Positions 28,679-38,611 of a DNA stretch of 50,620 nt are shown here, piece after piece. The DNA lies in contig DRHY01000196.1 of assembly GCA_011052985.1 (NCBI GenBank), forward strand, positions 1 through 50,620. The letters run 5' to 3'. The translations under genes were made by a program, and so were the position numbers. The notes below the pieces were generated by a model that had not been told where the DNA came from, did not search any database, and worked only from the letters and a program-made list of their open reading frames with translations. Positions within the stretch are counted from its first letter, which is position 1, and each line of letters starts with the position of its first letter. The stretch is from Methylophaga thalassica. Lineage in GTDB: Bacteria > Pseudomonadota > Gammaproteobacteria > Nitrosococcales > Methylophagaceae.

Positions 28679-28912
28679 TTATTTATGACGTGTGTATAAA
28701 ATATACATGATGGCAATAATTATGTTTGCAACCATTACAAAGTGAAGTAGAAGCGAGATATTTTGGTAGAGGGCCTTAATCTCTTTGTATAGTTCTTTTG
28801 AATTCTTGTTTCCCCAATCCGCCTTAAAATAGTCTTTATCGACAACTAATAGATTAATAAGACCTACGCTTGACCCCGAGGATGGCCGAACTTCGCAATA
28901 AATTGCATAACA
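28679..28912 (-). other. Open frame without start, small membrane-tail protein remnant
   Basis: A frame with no ATG, GTG or TTG near its beginning reads EVRPSSGSSVGLINLLVVDKDYF, given here as residues about 9-30, then a charged stretch and a C-terminal hydrophobic helix (LLLHFVMVANIIIAIMYIL) ending YTRHK. An upstream ATG (MQFIAKFGHPRG) is in another frame. It looks like a real coding sequence that lost its start by a frameshift. Family not recognised. Its neighbours on the minus strand are also decayed. Confidence 0.3.
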
Positions 28913-29030
28913 TCACCTAAACACAAAGAAGAAAGTCATTGCCTTTTTATATTGGTAGCAACAATTTATTGTTTAGGATCAGTAAACATCCTCTTAAACC
29001 TGTGTGAGTTAAAACGCCTATCATTCTAGT

Positions 29031-29058
29031 AACCGGCATTAACCAATATCCGGTTATT
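29031..29058. repeat. 28-bp repeat, copy 1 (possible att site or operator)
   Basis: This sequence matches 44469-44496 at 24 of 28 positions, with an identical 17-bp core ACCAATATCCGGTTATT. Both copies have TAACCGG and CCGGTTA arms around a 13-base spacer. It lies 72 bases upstream of the gene at 29130. Confidence 0.6.
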
Positions 29059-29129
29059 CATAGACTAAGCTAGCGAACTAATTTTAAATGCCTCCTCGAA
29101 TATAATTTATTTAATGAAAGGTGAGTGTC

Positions 29130-29816
29130 ATGGCTGAAGAGATGGGCACAGTTGACCCCAAAAGAGAAAGTCGGCAGCAAGCTGAAATGCAAAAGATTAA
29201 ACAATTCTTGACTGAAGAAGAGGTCAAGAGCGAGTTTTACATGGAAATGATCGTTACGCTCCAGTCAGCACAGGCAAAGCGAATATTTCGCCGGACTTTC
29301 GAACATATACAAACACAGATGACAGCAGCAACGTTGCTAACACGTAAATTTGGATTGCGTGAACTGTCAGATGAAAATGTGAGGAAAATTACTGAAAGTA
29401 TTAGGCATCTGTCTACTGAAATGAATCGGGATATGGAACAAGCAGATCACATTCTGAACAGCATTGGAATCAAGAATGCTGCCGTCACAGATGATAGTGT
29501 TGATTTGCTAATCAAAATCACTTGCCCAGAAGGTATGGCATTTATGAATCTGATCCGTCAGCTGGATAATCTGACAATGAAACTTAAAACGCTTTGGATG
29601 GCCGGGGAAGTTCCGCTTGCTCATTCAGAAGATAGGTCTCATGCATGGCAAGTTCGTATCTTTAAAATTGCTGATGCAATCAGAGCACTTGGGCAACAAG
29701 CTTACATAGCATCTGATAAGAAAAAAGACAGTGATTTAAATAAGGCTCAGGCCAAACGACAATCGTATAAAAAACGTAAGCACAATGCATCCAAGCAAGC
29801 AGCGACTACAGGCTGA
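29130..29816 (+). CDS. Plasmid/ICE-type protein, possibly DUF1845/TIGR03761-like
   Basis: Start ATG 29130 has AAAGGTGA upstream; GTG 29121 lies on that site. 228 residues, soluble, helical, with a very basic tail (KRQSYKKRKHNASK). The segment FMNLIRQLDNLTMKLKTLW then WQVRIFKIADAIRALGQQAY resembles the C-terminal part of ICE proteins of the DUF1845/TIGR03761 group (AcaB relatives), some of which are transcription factors of conjugation genes. The resemblance is from memory and moderate. A TATAAT lies at about 29101, and a 28-bp repeat further upstream. Confidence 0.5.
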   Translation: MAEEMGTVDPKRESRQQAEMQKIKQFLTEEEVKSEFYMEMIVTLQSAQAKRIFRRTFEHIQTQMTAATLLTRKFGLRELSDENVRKITESIRHLSTEMNRDMEQADHILNSIGIKNAAVTDDSVDLLIKITCPEGMAFMNLIRQLDNLTMKLKTLWMAGEVPLAHSEDRSHAWQVRIFKIADAIRALGQQAYIASDKKKDSDLNKAQAKRQSYKKRKHNASKQAATTG

Positions 29817-30026
29817 AATAAATGATAGTCATGAAAGACATCTCGCTGATTCTTATCCTCGACAAATTAAGTCTATCAGCGTTTGAAGCTGCCTATTCTT
29901 TTGGTAGTACCGATAAGGAGACATGACTTAATTGGAAGTCAAATGAAAAATTAGTTTCTAACACCGTAACTATACGAATTAAGCAATGATGCGTTACTGG
30001 TCGTTATAGGAATTTGAGAGCAATGC

Positions 30027-30785
30027 CTATTTTCGGTCTTTGGATATCAGACGTGAGGCCATTCCTACCAGATAACCAATCAGATTCAGACATAAAGCTG
30101 CAGCAGCAATAACAAAAGCTTACCAACCATAGCCAATAATAGTTTCTGCATTTGGGCTTAACACAGTGAGCAATATCAGAAGGTAAAGAAATGAGCCAAT
30201 TCCTTCATAAGCCGAATCATGACGTGAAAAAAAATGCTGAAAACTTTGTTCGCAAACTCACTCCCAAAATGGTGGGAACGAGAACAACCAACACTAATTC
30301 GAAAATAATGGTGTCAGGTGGTACTTCCAGTTGAATGCCCGTCAGCCATAAAAAAAGCAGAGGAACAATGAAAGGGGGAAAAAACGGTATTTACCGCATT
30401 AAAAACGGCTGCCAGGGCAACATTGCCTCGCGCCATCAACACTAACAACGGAGATGATACATCTGTGGGTAAGGTGCCAAGCAAAGTTTGACCCATAGCC
30501 AACGGACCACTGCCAAAAAAATAATCGGCCGGTCAGCAGCCCGGCAAGCCACATTGGGCCGTTGACTAGAATCAGCGCTAAAAATTGCCTTGAAGTTTTA
30601 CGAAGCACTAACCGAACGGCATGGGCATCAAAAGTCAGGCTGATAATAAACATCAATGCAGCAAGTAATAGCCCAATTAGTGGTTGGAGATATTTACCCG
30701 CCTCAGGTAATACCAATCCAAGCCCAGCCACAATAATGACAAACCAAACGAGATTTGATTCTACGTAATAAATTAATCTACTCAT
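30027..30785 (-). pseudogene. Bile acid:sodium symporter (BASS/ACR3-like) family transporter, decayed
   Basis: The start is intact (MSRLIYYVESNLVWFVIIV), and the frame runs through the first four helices to GLLTGRLFF. It continues in other frames as GPLAMGQTLLGTLPTDVSSPL then FNAVNTVFSPF, FLWLTGIQLEVPPDT, LLILLTVLSPNAETIIGYGW, an in-frame TAA, and LCLNLIGYLVGMASRLI. Frame breaks sit at a run of 7 T, at TTTTTTCCCCC, and at a run of 8 T. The last helix or two are missing. The family imports bile acids or organic anions, or exports arsenite. Non-functional as read. Confidence 0.82.
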
Positions 30786-30976
30786 GGTTTTAAATTTCCA
30801 AACTTCATGTGTGGATGAGAATAAATTACCCAAACATAGAACTAATTTAAATCGTGCAAAAAAAGATCAATAATAAGTAAATACTCAATATCATGATCAA
30901 TATAAAAACATTAATAACATAGAAATCCTTATCTTTAATGCGGCCAATCAATAACTGCATAATAGGATGAGAAATG

Positions 30977-33004
30977 CTAATTTTTGTTTGATGGATGCCC
31001 AACAGGCATATCGTAACGTTGCTGACGGTATAGCCAAGAAGGTAGTAATACATGTGCTAATGCTTCGTTAGCATCCTCTCTATTTGCCGGACCTTTGAGC
31101 TCTAGTTGACGCTTTTTGAGAACATACTGCCCAGCCAGAGCTTTCTTTTGAGGGCGTAAAATGGTCACCTTCTCACCTTGCAACAGGGCAAAATAATCGG
31201 CAAATTGCATCATTGCCCTGCCGGGTGACTGCTGCTCGGCTGGTCGGCTCAAATCTCTGCCTATCATTGGTGTCTCAGCGCTGATGCCCATCAGTGATAG
31301 TAAAGTAGGCGCCATATCAATCTGGCTCGCCACCGTCTTGATACGTTTTGGTTTTATATCAGCCCCTAAAATGAGACCCGGGATTTGAAAACGTTCTATC
31401 GGCACAAGTGCATTTCCATAAACATTCAAATCATGATCAGCAATCACCAAAAAGAGGGTATTCTCCCAGTAATCGCTTTTCATAGCTGTGTTAAAGAATT
31501 GTCCCAAAGCATAATCTGCATATTTAACAGCATTCAAATCAGTTTGTTTCTCGGCCGAATGCAGATCGATCTTGCCATCAGGGAATTCGTATGGCGAATG
31601 GTTGCTGGATGTAAAAACTAAACTAAAGTACGGTTGATAACTCAGGTTCGCTTGAACGATCCGTTGATGCGCCATATTGAATAGATCTTCATCTGAGACC
31701 CCCCAACTGCCTACGAAGAGCGGATCAACGTAGTCATTTTGGTCAACGATAGATTGAAAACCATTGCCAATAAAGAAGTTAGCCATGTTATCGAAGTGAG
31801 ATTGCCCACCATAAATGAATTCAGTTTTGTAGCCGCGTTGACTCAATAAGTCTGCGATGGTGAAAAAATTCTGTTGTGATAAAGAAAGCTTTACAACGCT
31901 TCTTGCGGGTGAGGGCAAAAAACCCGTTATCGTGGCTTCAATTCCTCTTACAGATCGTGTGCCGGTTGCATAAAGTTGTTCAAACCACCAGCCCTTATTT
32001 TTCAGTTTTTCTAATTCTGGTGTTACAGAATACTCTCCACCAAGAGATTCGACGAAGGTGGCACCCAGGCTTTCTTCAAGAATGATAACCAGGTTAAGTG
32101 GTATATCTCTTTCAACTGTCGCGGGGCGCTTATTGATAGTTGGAAAGGGTGCATTTGGATCATTATCAAGCCAAGGATAATTCTCGCTCATTTCCTGCAT
32201 AATTTGTTCATCAGTAAGCGTACCATAGACTTCTCCGGCTTCTGCTTCATGCTTCATGTTGTAAATAGCAAAATACACTGACCAGGTTGAGTTAATGACT
32301 AGGCTATTGACCATAGCATCCGAAGTGATTGCAAACATTGCCGGATTGGCTGGACGATGCGATAAAGTAGACCGGATCATGACGACTAGGATGAGAACCA
32401 TAAGAGGCCAAGTCAGCCAAACACGCCAAACCGGCCAGTCCAAATGATATTGTTTTAACCAATGCTGTAACAGCCGATTCGTGAACAAGCCGGCTAATAT
32501 AGTGAAAACAACCCCGAGAATAAGTGGCAGACGAAAACCTTCCCACAAGGTTGAGAAAACTTCTTTTGGATATTGTAAGTATTCGACAAAGAGTCTGTTC
32601 GGACGCAAGTCATACTGAACAATAAATGTCGGTGTGGCAGACTCCATAAAAATGATCAAAACAATGATCATTAAACTCCAGAACCACACCAACTTTTGCC
32701 ATAATTGCCAGGTTAATTTATTGACCAGTAGCGGCATCAACAACATCAGTGGCGCAATAAGCATACCCATAATAATGAGATCAGCTCTGAGCCCCTGAAT
32801 GAATAGTGATGGCAGATCAATTGCTGCCGATACCCGATCCCACTGCCATACAACAAGCCCTAATCTTGATAGCGAGAGAATAAGAAGCCCAATAAGCAGA
32901 ACCTGAAATAAAATGCGGTAAGGTCCGAGCAGTGAGGGTGATTTTGTGAATATATCTTTTTCGTTTGAATTCAAAAAAATCTGTGCCATAGCAATAATGT
33001 CCAT
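30977..33004 (-). CDS. LTA-synthase-like phosphoglycerol transferase (sulfatase fold)
   Basis: 675 residues with about five N-terminal membrane helices (to about 225) followed by a periplasmic sulfatase-type domain. NLVIILEESLGATF holds the first metal acid, YATGTRSVRGIEATITG the nucleophilic Thr, and FLVIADHDLNVYG the distal metal Asp/His. Such enzymes move glycerol-phosphate or phosphoethanolamine from phospholipids to envelope glycans, releasing diacylglycerol. The first ATG overlaps dgkA by 34 bases; ATG 32989 is an alternative start. Pairing with DgkA, which recycles diacylglycerol, supports a phospholipid-derived substrate. Confidence 0.85.
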   Translation of the reverse strand: MDIIAMAQIFLNSNEKDIFTKSPSLLGPYRILFQVLLIGLLILSLSRLGLVVWQWDRVSAAIDLPSLFIQGLRADLIIMGMLIAPLMLLMPLLVNKLTWQLWQKLVWFWSLMIIVLIIFMESATPTFIVQYDLRPNRLFVEYLQYPKEVFSTLWEGFRLPLILGVVFTILAGLFTNRLLQHWLKQYHLDWPVWRVWLTWPLMVLILVVMIRSTLSHRPANPAMFAITSDAMVNSLVINSTWSVYFAIYNMKHEAEAGEVYGTLTDEQIMQEMSENYPWLDNDPNAPFPTINKRPATVERDIPLNLVIILEESLGATFVESLGGEYSVTPELEKLKNKGWWFEQLYATGTRSVRGIEATITGFLPSPARSVVKLSLSQQNFFTIADLLSQRGYKTEFIYGGQSHFDNMANFFIGNGFQSIVDQNDYVDPLFVGSWGVSDEDLFNMAHQRIVQANLSYQPYFSLVFTSSNHSPYEFPDGKIDLHSAEKQTDLNAVKYADYALGQFFNTAMKSDYWENTLFLVIADHDLNVYGNALVPIERFQIPGLILGADIKPKRIKTVASQIDMAPTLLSLMGISAETPMIGRDLSRPAEQQSPGRAMMQFADYFALLQGEKVTILRPQKKALAGQYVLKKRQLELKGPANREDANEALAHVLLPSWLYRQQRYDMPVGHPSNKN

Positions 33005-33357
33005 GCTGCGATTGAAATAATAAGGGTAAGTAAGACAGCCAGTGATCCATAATCTTTGGCCCGACCGGTTAATAAGTGATGCTCCAAACTGACTCTATCC
33101 AGCGTCGATTCAATTGCTGAGTTGATCAACTCGACGACCATTACAGCGATCATGCTGGCAATTAATATAAACCGCTCAATAGCGGTAAAGTCTATCCAGA
33201 ACACAACTGGCAATAATAAGACAAAGGCAATAAATTCCTGACGAAAAGCAACTTCGTGACGCAGTGCAGAATGCAACCCTTTGTATGAATAAAAAGTGGC
33301 CCAAAGCATACGTTTGAAACCAGTGAACTTTTTAGGTTGGATATTAATAATTGTCAT
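32971..33357 (-). CDS. dgkA: Diacylglycerol kinase (DgkA)
   Basis: 128 residues, the normal size for trimeric membrane DgkA, with three membrane helices. The signature E-x-x-N-(S/T)-A-(I/V)-E is present as VVELINSAIESTLDRVS, and the amphipathic N-terminal part includes ALRHEVAFRQEF. It phosphorylates diacylglycerol to phosphatidic acid at the inner membrane. Its end overlaps the next gene, the LTA-synthase-like enzyme that would produce diacylglycerol, so a recycling pair is likely. Confidence 0.92.
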   Translation of the reverse strand: MTIINIQPKKFTGFKRMLWATFYSYKGLHSALRHEVAFRQEFIAFVLLLPVVFWIDFTAIERFILIASMIAVMVVELINSAIESTLDRVSLEHHLLTGRAKDYGSLAVLLTLIISIAAWTLLLWHRFF

Positions 33358-33392
33358 TTTTTTATTTGCGTAAAATGTTATTGAGATGCTGT

Positions 33393-34283
33393 TTAATGGT
33401 CACTAAAATCTCTGCAATGCTCCTGATTTAGCTCAAGCTCTATCGTGGTGTGATCTAGATCATATTGAGATAAAGACTCGGCAATCGTTTGTTTCATAGC
33501 CAGGTAATTTTCAGAAGAGACATTATCGTTATTAAGTGTCAGGTGTGCAGTGAGGACATGGTGTTCACCATCAAGTGACCAAAGATGTAAATGATGTACC
33601 TCATTGACACCCTCAATGCTGACAAGAGTTTTTTTGATCTCATCATGCAGCGCTTTATCGGGCACTGCCTGAAAAAACAATTTACCGGTCACCCACAAAT
33701 TACGAACAACATTAAACAAGATGAATAGCGTAAAACCAATGGATAAAAGCGGATCTAAAATCGGCCAGTCGGCAAACTGCAGAATGATGGAAATGATCAA
33801 CACAGCCAGCCAACCTAATACATCTTCTAATAAATGCCAGTTGAGTATTTTTTCATTAAGAGACGTCCCTTTACTCAGCCGATAAGCCGCAAACCCATTA
33901 ACAGTAACCCCCAATACGGCCAATGCCAGCATACCTTCGGTAACCGGCATTACTGGATCGGCCAAACGTGGTATTGCTTCACTCAACACCCATATTGAGC
34001 CAGCGATTAACACCAAGCCGTTTATCAGAGCACCAAAAAGAGACAAGCGCCGATAACCATAGGTGAACACAGAATTAGCAGATTTATTGCCTGCGCGGTT
34101 CAAAAACCAGGCACTGCCGATAGACAGACTGTCACCAAGATCGTGAACAGCATCAGCCATAATTGCTGTGCTGTTGGTCAGCCAGCCACCGATGAATTCA
34201 ATGATGGTAAAACTAACATTTAGAAAAAAAGCCGTTGCAATCCTTTTATCAGAAGCACCATCCTCTTGATGATGTGTATGCAT
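33393..34283 (-). CDS. czcD: Cation diffusion facilitator (CzcD/ZitB type)
   Basis: 296 residues with six membrane helices. The metal sites are ADAVHDLGDS (TM2) and NWHLLEDVLG (TM5), the His/Asp pairs of zinc exporters. The cytoplasmic tail domain includes GVNEVHHLHLWSLDGEHHVLTAHL, the metal-sensing ferredoxin-like fold. N-terminal HTHH and C-terminal His may add metal binding. It exports Zn2+, Cd2+ or Co2+ from the cytoplasm to the periplasm, where CzcCBA takes over. It lies 73 bases after czcA in the same direction. Confidence 0.92.
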   Translation of the reverse strand: MHTHHQEDGASDKRIATAFFLNVSFTIIEFIGGWLTNSTAIMADAVHDLGDSLSIGSAWFLNRAGNKSANSVFTYGYRRLSLFGALINGLVLIAGSIWVLSEAIPRLADPVMPVTEGMLALAVLGVTVNGFAAYRLSKGTSLNEKILNWHLLEDVLGWLAVLIISIILQFADWPILDPLLSIGFTLFILFNVVRNLWVTGKLFFQAVPDKALHDEIKKTLVSIEGVNEVHHLHLWSLDGEHHVLTAHLTLNNDNVSSENYLAMKQTIAESLSQYDLDHTTIELELNQEHCRDFSDH

Positions 34284-34356
34284 AGAGATATACCTTTATG
34301 TTTTTGTTTATTGATAAACTCAGGAAAGGTTGGCGGCCAATACAGGCCGCCATGTT

Positions 34357-37300
34357 TTATCTTGATTTTCCACGGCCGTGCACTATCCGGTAAAGTGCCG
34401 GCAACACCACCAGTGTTAGCAAGGTTGACGAAATAATTCCGCCAATGACGACCGTTGCCAGTGGCCTTTGCACCTCAGCCCCGGTACCGGTATTGAGTGC
34501 CATCGGCACAAAACCGAGACTTGCTACCAGAGCCGTCATCAATACTGGCCGTAACCGAGTCATTGCACCATCAACGATTGCTTTGTGCAGATCGCCGTGC
34601 CGGTGCCAGTAATCCCTGATGAATGACAACATGACGAGACCGTTTAACACCGCAACACCCGAGAGTGCAATAAAACCAACCCCTGCGGAAATAGATAGCG
34701 GCATATCTCGCAGCCAGAGCGCCAGCACCCCACCAGTTAATGCCAATGGCACACCAGTGAAGATAATCGCTGCATCACGAAATGAACCAAACAAGGTAAT
34801 CAGCAGGCCCATAATGATAACCAACGTAACCGGTACCACAATCGACAGTCGTTGACTGGCTGATTGCAGTTGTTCATAGGTTCCACCGTATTCGATCCAA
34901 TAACCGGGTGGTAATTGCACTTGCTCAGCAATACGCTGTTGAGCTTCTTCTACAAAAGAGCCCAGATCCCGGCCTCTGACATTGCTGGTGACCACGACAC
35001 GCCGTTTGGCGTTTTCTCTGGAAATCTGACTCGGCGCCTCCGTTAATTCGATGGTTGCGACTTCAGACAAAGGTACGTAATCACCACCAGGTAAACTCAC
35101 GGGCAGATTTGACAAGGCGGGTATGTCTTGTCTAATTTCTTCAGGCAACCGCACCACCAGATCAAAGCGCCGATCGCCATCATAGATCAGGCCAACTTCG
35201 CCACCGCCAACGGCGGTTGATAACATGTTTTGCAAATCATCAACATTAAGACCATAACGTGACATGGCCATACGTTTGGGTTCAATGGTCAGCATAGGCA
35301 TATCATCGACCTGTTCCAGCCGGGCATCAGCAGCGCCGGGGATCTCCTGAATCACAGCCAGAACCGCCTCTGCATTTTGCTTAATCAAGTCCAAATCATC
35401 GCCGAAAACTTTAATACCCAAATCCGCACGAACGCCTGAAATTAACTCGTTAAAGCGCATCTCAATCGGTTGGGTAAACTCATAGTTGTTACCTGGTAAT
35501 TGGGTAACCGCCGCTTCAATTTCTGCAAGTAGTTCGCTTTTAGGTAATTCCGGATCCGGCCATTCACTCCTAGGCTTAAGTATAAGAAATGTATCGGCCA
35601 CATTAGGCGGCATCGGATCAGTCGCGACTTCTGGTGTACCGATTTTGGCAATCACCTTATCTACCTGTGGGAAAGTTTTGAGCCGCTGTTCAAGCTGTTC
35701 CTGCATTTTGATAGATTGCTCAAGGCTGGTACCGATCGTTCGCAGTGCATGTAAGGCAATATCACCTTCGTTCAGTTGCGGAATAAATTCCGAGCCCATT
35801 TTGCTGGCCATGTTGACAGACAAAGCAACCAACACAACAGCCAAAAGCATCAGCAGCCAACGCAATTTGAGGCTGAGCAGCAACACTGGCCGGTAAAGCC
35901 ATTTGGCACCACTGATGATAAAACTTTCTTTTTCAGTGATTCGCCCCCCCATAAACATAGCGATGGCAGCCGGCACGATAGTCAGCGTAAAGACCATGGC
36001 AGATAGTAATGCAATAACTACTGTGGCAGCCATTGGCTCAAACATCTTGCCTTCAACCCCTGTCAATGAGAATAATGGGATATAGACAATCGTGATAATC
36101 ATGACGCCAAATAAGCTTGGGCGTATCACTTCATTGGTGGCCTCATAAACGACATTTAAGCGTTCTTTAACAGGCAACACTCCACCGTTTTGTTTTTGTG
36201 CCATAGATAATCTTCGGATAGAGTTCTCAACAATAATTACCGCACCATCGACAATCAGGCCAAAATCAAGTGCCCCCATACTCATCAAATTGGCAGAAAT
36301 ACCTGCCTGTACCATTCCAGTAATCGTTGCCATCATTGATAGTGGTATAACTGCAGCCGTGATTAAGGCCGCGCGGATATTGCCTAACAACAGAAACAAC
36401 ACAACGATAACCAGCAAAGCACCTTCAAGCAGATTTTTTTCAACCGTGGCAACGGCTTTATCGACCAAGGTGGTGCGATCGTATACCGCTTCCAGTATGA
36501 CGCCCTCCGGTAATGACGATTGAATCTCCGCCATTTCACGAGTCACAGTCGCAGCAACTTCACGTGAATTTTCTCCAAACAACATCATAACTGTGCCGAC
36601 AACCGTCTCTTTACCATCACGTGTTCCCGCACCACTGCGCAGCGGCTTACCAATCACAACGTCGGCCACATCTTTGACGAGCACCGGCCGATCATCGATA
36701 TTTTTCACTACCACCTGACCAATATCATCGATGGATTTAAGCTGTCCTGGCGATCGAACCAAAATCTGCTGCCCATAACGTTCAATATAACCGGCGCCCC
36801 GATTATCATTGTTTTGCATCAGCGCCTGTTTCAGATCACTGAGGGACACGCCAAAATTCAGCAATTTCGCCGGATCCGGCTGAACATGAAATTGCTTTTG
36901 ATAACCACCGTTAACATTGACTTCTGTGACCCCTTTTACCCGCTCCAGCCGGGGTTGAATGACCCAGTCCTGAAGCACTCGTAAATCGGTAGGATCATAT
37001 GAACTGCCATCAGGTTGCCTGGCATCAGGTTCTGCGGTAATTGTGTACATGACAATTTCACCCAGCCCGGTCGCGATAGGTCCCATCTCCGGTTCAATAC
37101 CCTGTGGCAGTGAGCCTTTTATCACTGCCAAACGGTTATTAATAAGATTACGCGCAAAATACAGATCGGTGCCTTCTTCAAATATCACGGTGACTTGTGA
37201 TAATCCATAGCGAGAGATGGATCGGGTGTAATCAAGATCCGGCAGTCCGGCGATCGCTCTCTCGATGGGATAAGTGATGCGTTGTTCAGATTCCAGCGGC

Positions 37301-37470
37301 GAATACCCGGGTGCTCTGGTATTGATCTGCACCTGTACGTTGGTGATATCAGGCACCGCATCAATCGGCAGCTTCTGAAAGCTCCAGATCCCAAGGCCAA
37401 TGATAAGAAATATCATTGACAACATCAGGCCACGTCTCTCGATTGAGAGACTTAAAATATTATTAATCAT
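34357..37470 (-). CDS. czcA: CzcA-like HME-RND pump for divalent metals
   Basis: 1037 residues, full length, 12 membrane helices. TM4 contains DFGLIVDGAVIIVEN, the HME1-type signature with the three proton-relay acids (D, D, E) of CzcA, which separates it from the Cus pump upstream in the window ([14 protein letters not shown]). It exports Zn2+, Co2+ and/or Cd2+ across the outer membrane with CzcB and CzcC, driven by the proton gradient. It starts 14 bases after czcB. Confidence 0.93.
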   Translation of the reverse strand: MINNILSLSIERRGLMLSMIFLIIGLGIWSFQKLPIDAVPDITNVQVQINTRAPGYSPLESEQRITYPIERAIAGLPDLDYTRSISRYGLSQVTVIFEEGTDLYFARNLINNRLAVIKGSLPQGIEPEMGPIATGLGEIVMYTITAEPDARQPDGSSYDPTDLRVLQDWVIQPRLERVKGVTEVNVNGGYQKQFHVQPDPAKLLNFGVSLSDLKQALMQNNDNRGAGYIERYGQQILVRSPGQLKSIDDIGQVVVKNIDDRPVLVKDVADVVIGKPLRSGAGTRDGKETVVGTVMMLFGENSREVAATVTREMAEIQSSLPEGVILEAVYDRTTLVDKAVATVEKNLLEGALLVIVVLFLLLGNIRAALITAAVIPLSMMATITGMVQAGISANLMSMGALDFGLIVDGAVIIVENSIRRLSMAQKQNGGVLPVKERLNVVYEATNEVIRPSLFGVMIITIVYIPLFSLTGVEGKMFEPMAATVVIALLSAMVFTLTIVPAAIAMFMGGRITEKESFIISGAKWLYRPVLLLSLKLRWLLMLLAVVLVALSVNMASKMGSEFIPQLNEGDIALHALRTIGTSLEQSIKMQEQLEQRLKTFPQVDKVIAKIGTPEVATDPMPPNVADTFLILKPRSEWPDPELPKSELLAEIEAAVTQLPGNNYEFTQPIEMRFNELISGVRADLGIKVFGDDLDLIKQNAEAVLAVIQEIPGAADARLEQVDDMPMLTIEPKRMAMSRYGLNVDDLQNMLSTAVGGGEVGLIYDGDRRFDLVVRLPEEIRQDIPALSNLPVSLPGGDYVPLSEVATIELTEAPSQISRENAKRRVVVTSNVRGRDLGSFVEEAQQRIAEQVQLPPGYWIEYGGTYEQLQSASQRLSIVVPVTLVIIMGLLITLFGSFRDAAIIFTGVPLALTGGVLALWLRDMPLSISAGVGFIALSGVAVLNGLVMLSFIRDYWHRHGDLHKAIVDGAMTRLRPVLMTALVASLGFVPMALNTGTGAEVQRPLATVVIGGIISSTLLTLVVLPALYRIVHGRGKSR

Positions 37471-37484
37471 GTCTGTTTCCTAAA

Positions 37485-38606
37485 TCAGTGAGCGTGAGCT
37501 GCGCCGGCTTTTTCCAGATCAGCTTTAATCAGATAGCTATTTTCAGCGACGATGTCATCGCCCTGCCGGAGTCCGGATATAACCTCACTGAATTGACCAT
37601 CATTAAGACCCAGTTGTAATGGCCTGACTTGATATTGATTACCTACTTTGACAAAAGCGACTGATGCGCCTTCAAACTGTTGTATGGCACTGTTAGGAAT
37701 TCTTAGTTTGACTTCTGTTTGCTCGGTAATGGCTTCAGCCTCAACGAGCAAACCCGGAAACCAGACTTGCTGCTGATTATCAAGTGCAACGCGGGCAATC
37801 CGATAAGGGGCATCATCTTTGCTTGGCAGCAGTTGCTTTATCGTCGATTCATAAAATGTGTTGTTATGTAACAGACGCACTTTCTGACCGGGTTTTATAT
37901 TCATGGCCTGTCCTGGAAAGACTTTGAGTTCAGCCCAAAGTGATTGGGTATTCGTGATCGTAAACAAACTTTGATCTGCCGCGACTTCGCCGGTATTGGC
38001 ATCTTTTGCTGTAATGACACCTGAGATGGGCGCGGTTACGTTATAACTCTGTAAGCTGTTGTTTGACTCAACACTGGCTAATAGCTGACCTTTTTTGACA
38101 GAATCACCAAAATTCACATAAACGCGGGTGATTTGACCCGGAAAACGTGCTCTGACTTGACTTATCTCATCAGGTGATAAAACCACTCTACCGTAGAGTT
38201 TGGAGGTGACCGATATTTGTCCGGCTGTAACTTCTGCAGTTACCACACCGTGTTTTTGAGCCATACCGTCATCCATTTCTACATGCTCACTACCTTCATC
38301 CTCAGCGTCGTGAGCATGCCCTTCTTCTTCGGGTTTTGATTCAGCGCTATGATCATGTTCATCCTCTTTTGGCATCGATTCATCATGGTTATCTTTATCA
38401 TGTGTTATCTCATGATCATGCTGCTGATTTGATTCTGCTAGCTGGGCTTGTGCTTGTTGATCTGATTGAGGAGCCTCATGCGCATGACCATCTTCAGCAA
38501 TGGCAGGTGACATGATGAGCAATATTAGCGCTGCTATTGATAGTAGGCTGCTCATGGGTAAAAAAACGAAATGTGATTTATTAAACATAGTTTTGTCCTG
38601 ATTCAT
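37485..38606 (-). CDS. czcB: CzcB-like RND periplasmic adaptor with His/Asp-rich N-region
   Basis: 373 residues. A signal anchor (about 13-37) is followed by a long His/Glu/Asp-rich segment (about 38-112; HDHEITHDKDNHDE and EDEHDHSAESK), then HlyD-type domains (GRVVLSPDEISQVRARFPG; LLASVESNNSLQSYNV; VTAPISGVITAKDANTGEV). It joins CzcA to CzcC, and the acidic/His region may buffer Zn2+. A second ATG 6 codons in has a better-placed AGGA and may be the true start. Confidence 0.9.
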   Translation of the reverse strand: MNQDKTMFNKSHFVFLPMSSLLSIAALILLIMSPAIAEDGHAHEAPQSDQQAQAQLAESNQQHDHEITHDKDNHDESMPKEDEHDHSAESKPEEEGHAHDAEDEGSEHVEMDDGMAQKHGVVTAEVTAGQISVTSKLYGRVVLSPDEISQVRARFPGQITRVYVNFGDSVKKGQLLASVESNNSLQSYNVTAPISGVITAKDANTGEVAADQSLFTITNTQSLWAELKVFPGQAMNIKPGQKVRLLHNNTFYESTIKQLLPSKDDAPYRIARVALDNQQQVWFPGLLVEAEAITEQTEVKLRIPNSAIQQFEGASVAFVKVGNQYQVRPLQLGLNDGQFSEVISGLRQGDDIVAENSYLIKADLEKAGAAHAH

Positions 38607-38611
38607 ATTGC

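Noticed and set aside
30847-31053. A 68-codon hydrophobic frame on the minus strand at the end of the LTA-synthase-like gene
   Set aside because: It mostly overlaps that gene in another frame; the non-overlapping tail is AT-rich and its hydrophobicity may be chance. No ribosome site.
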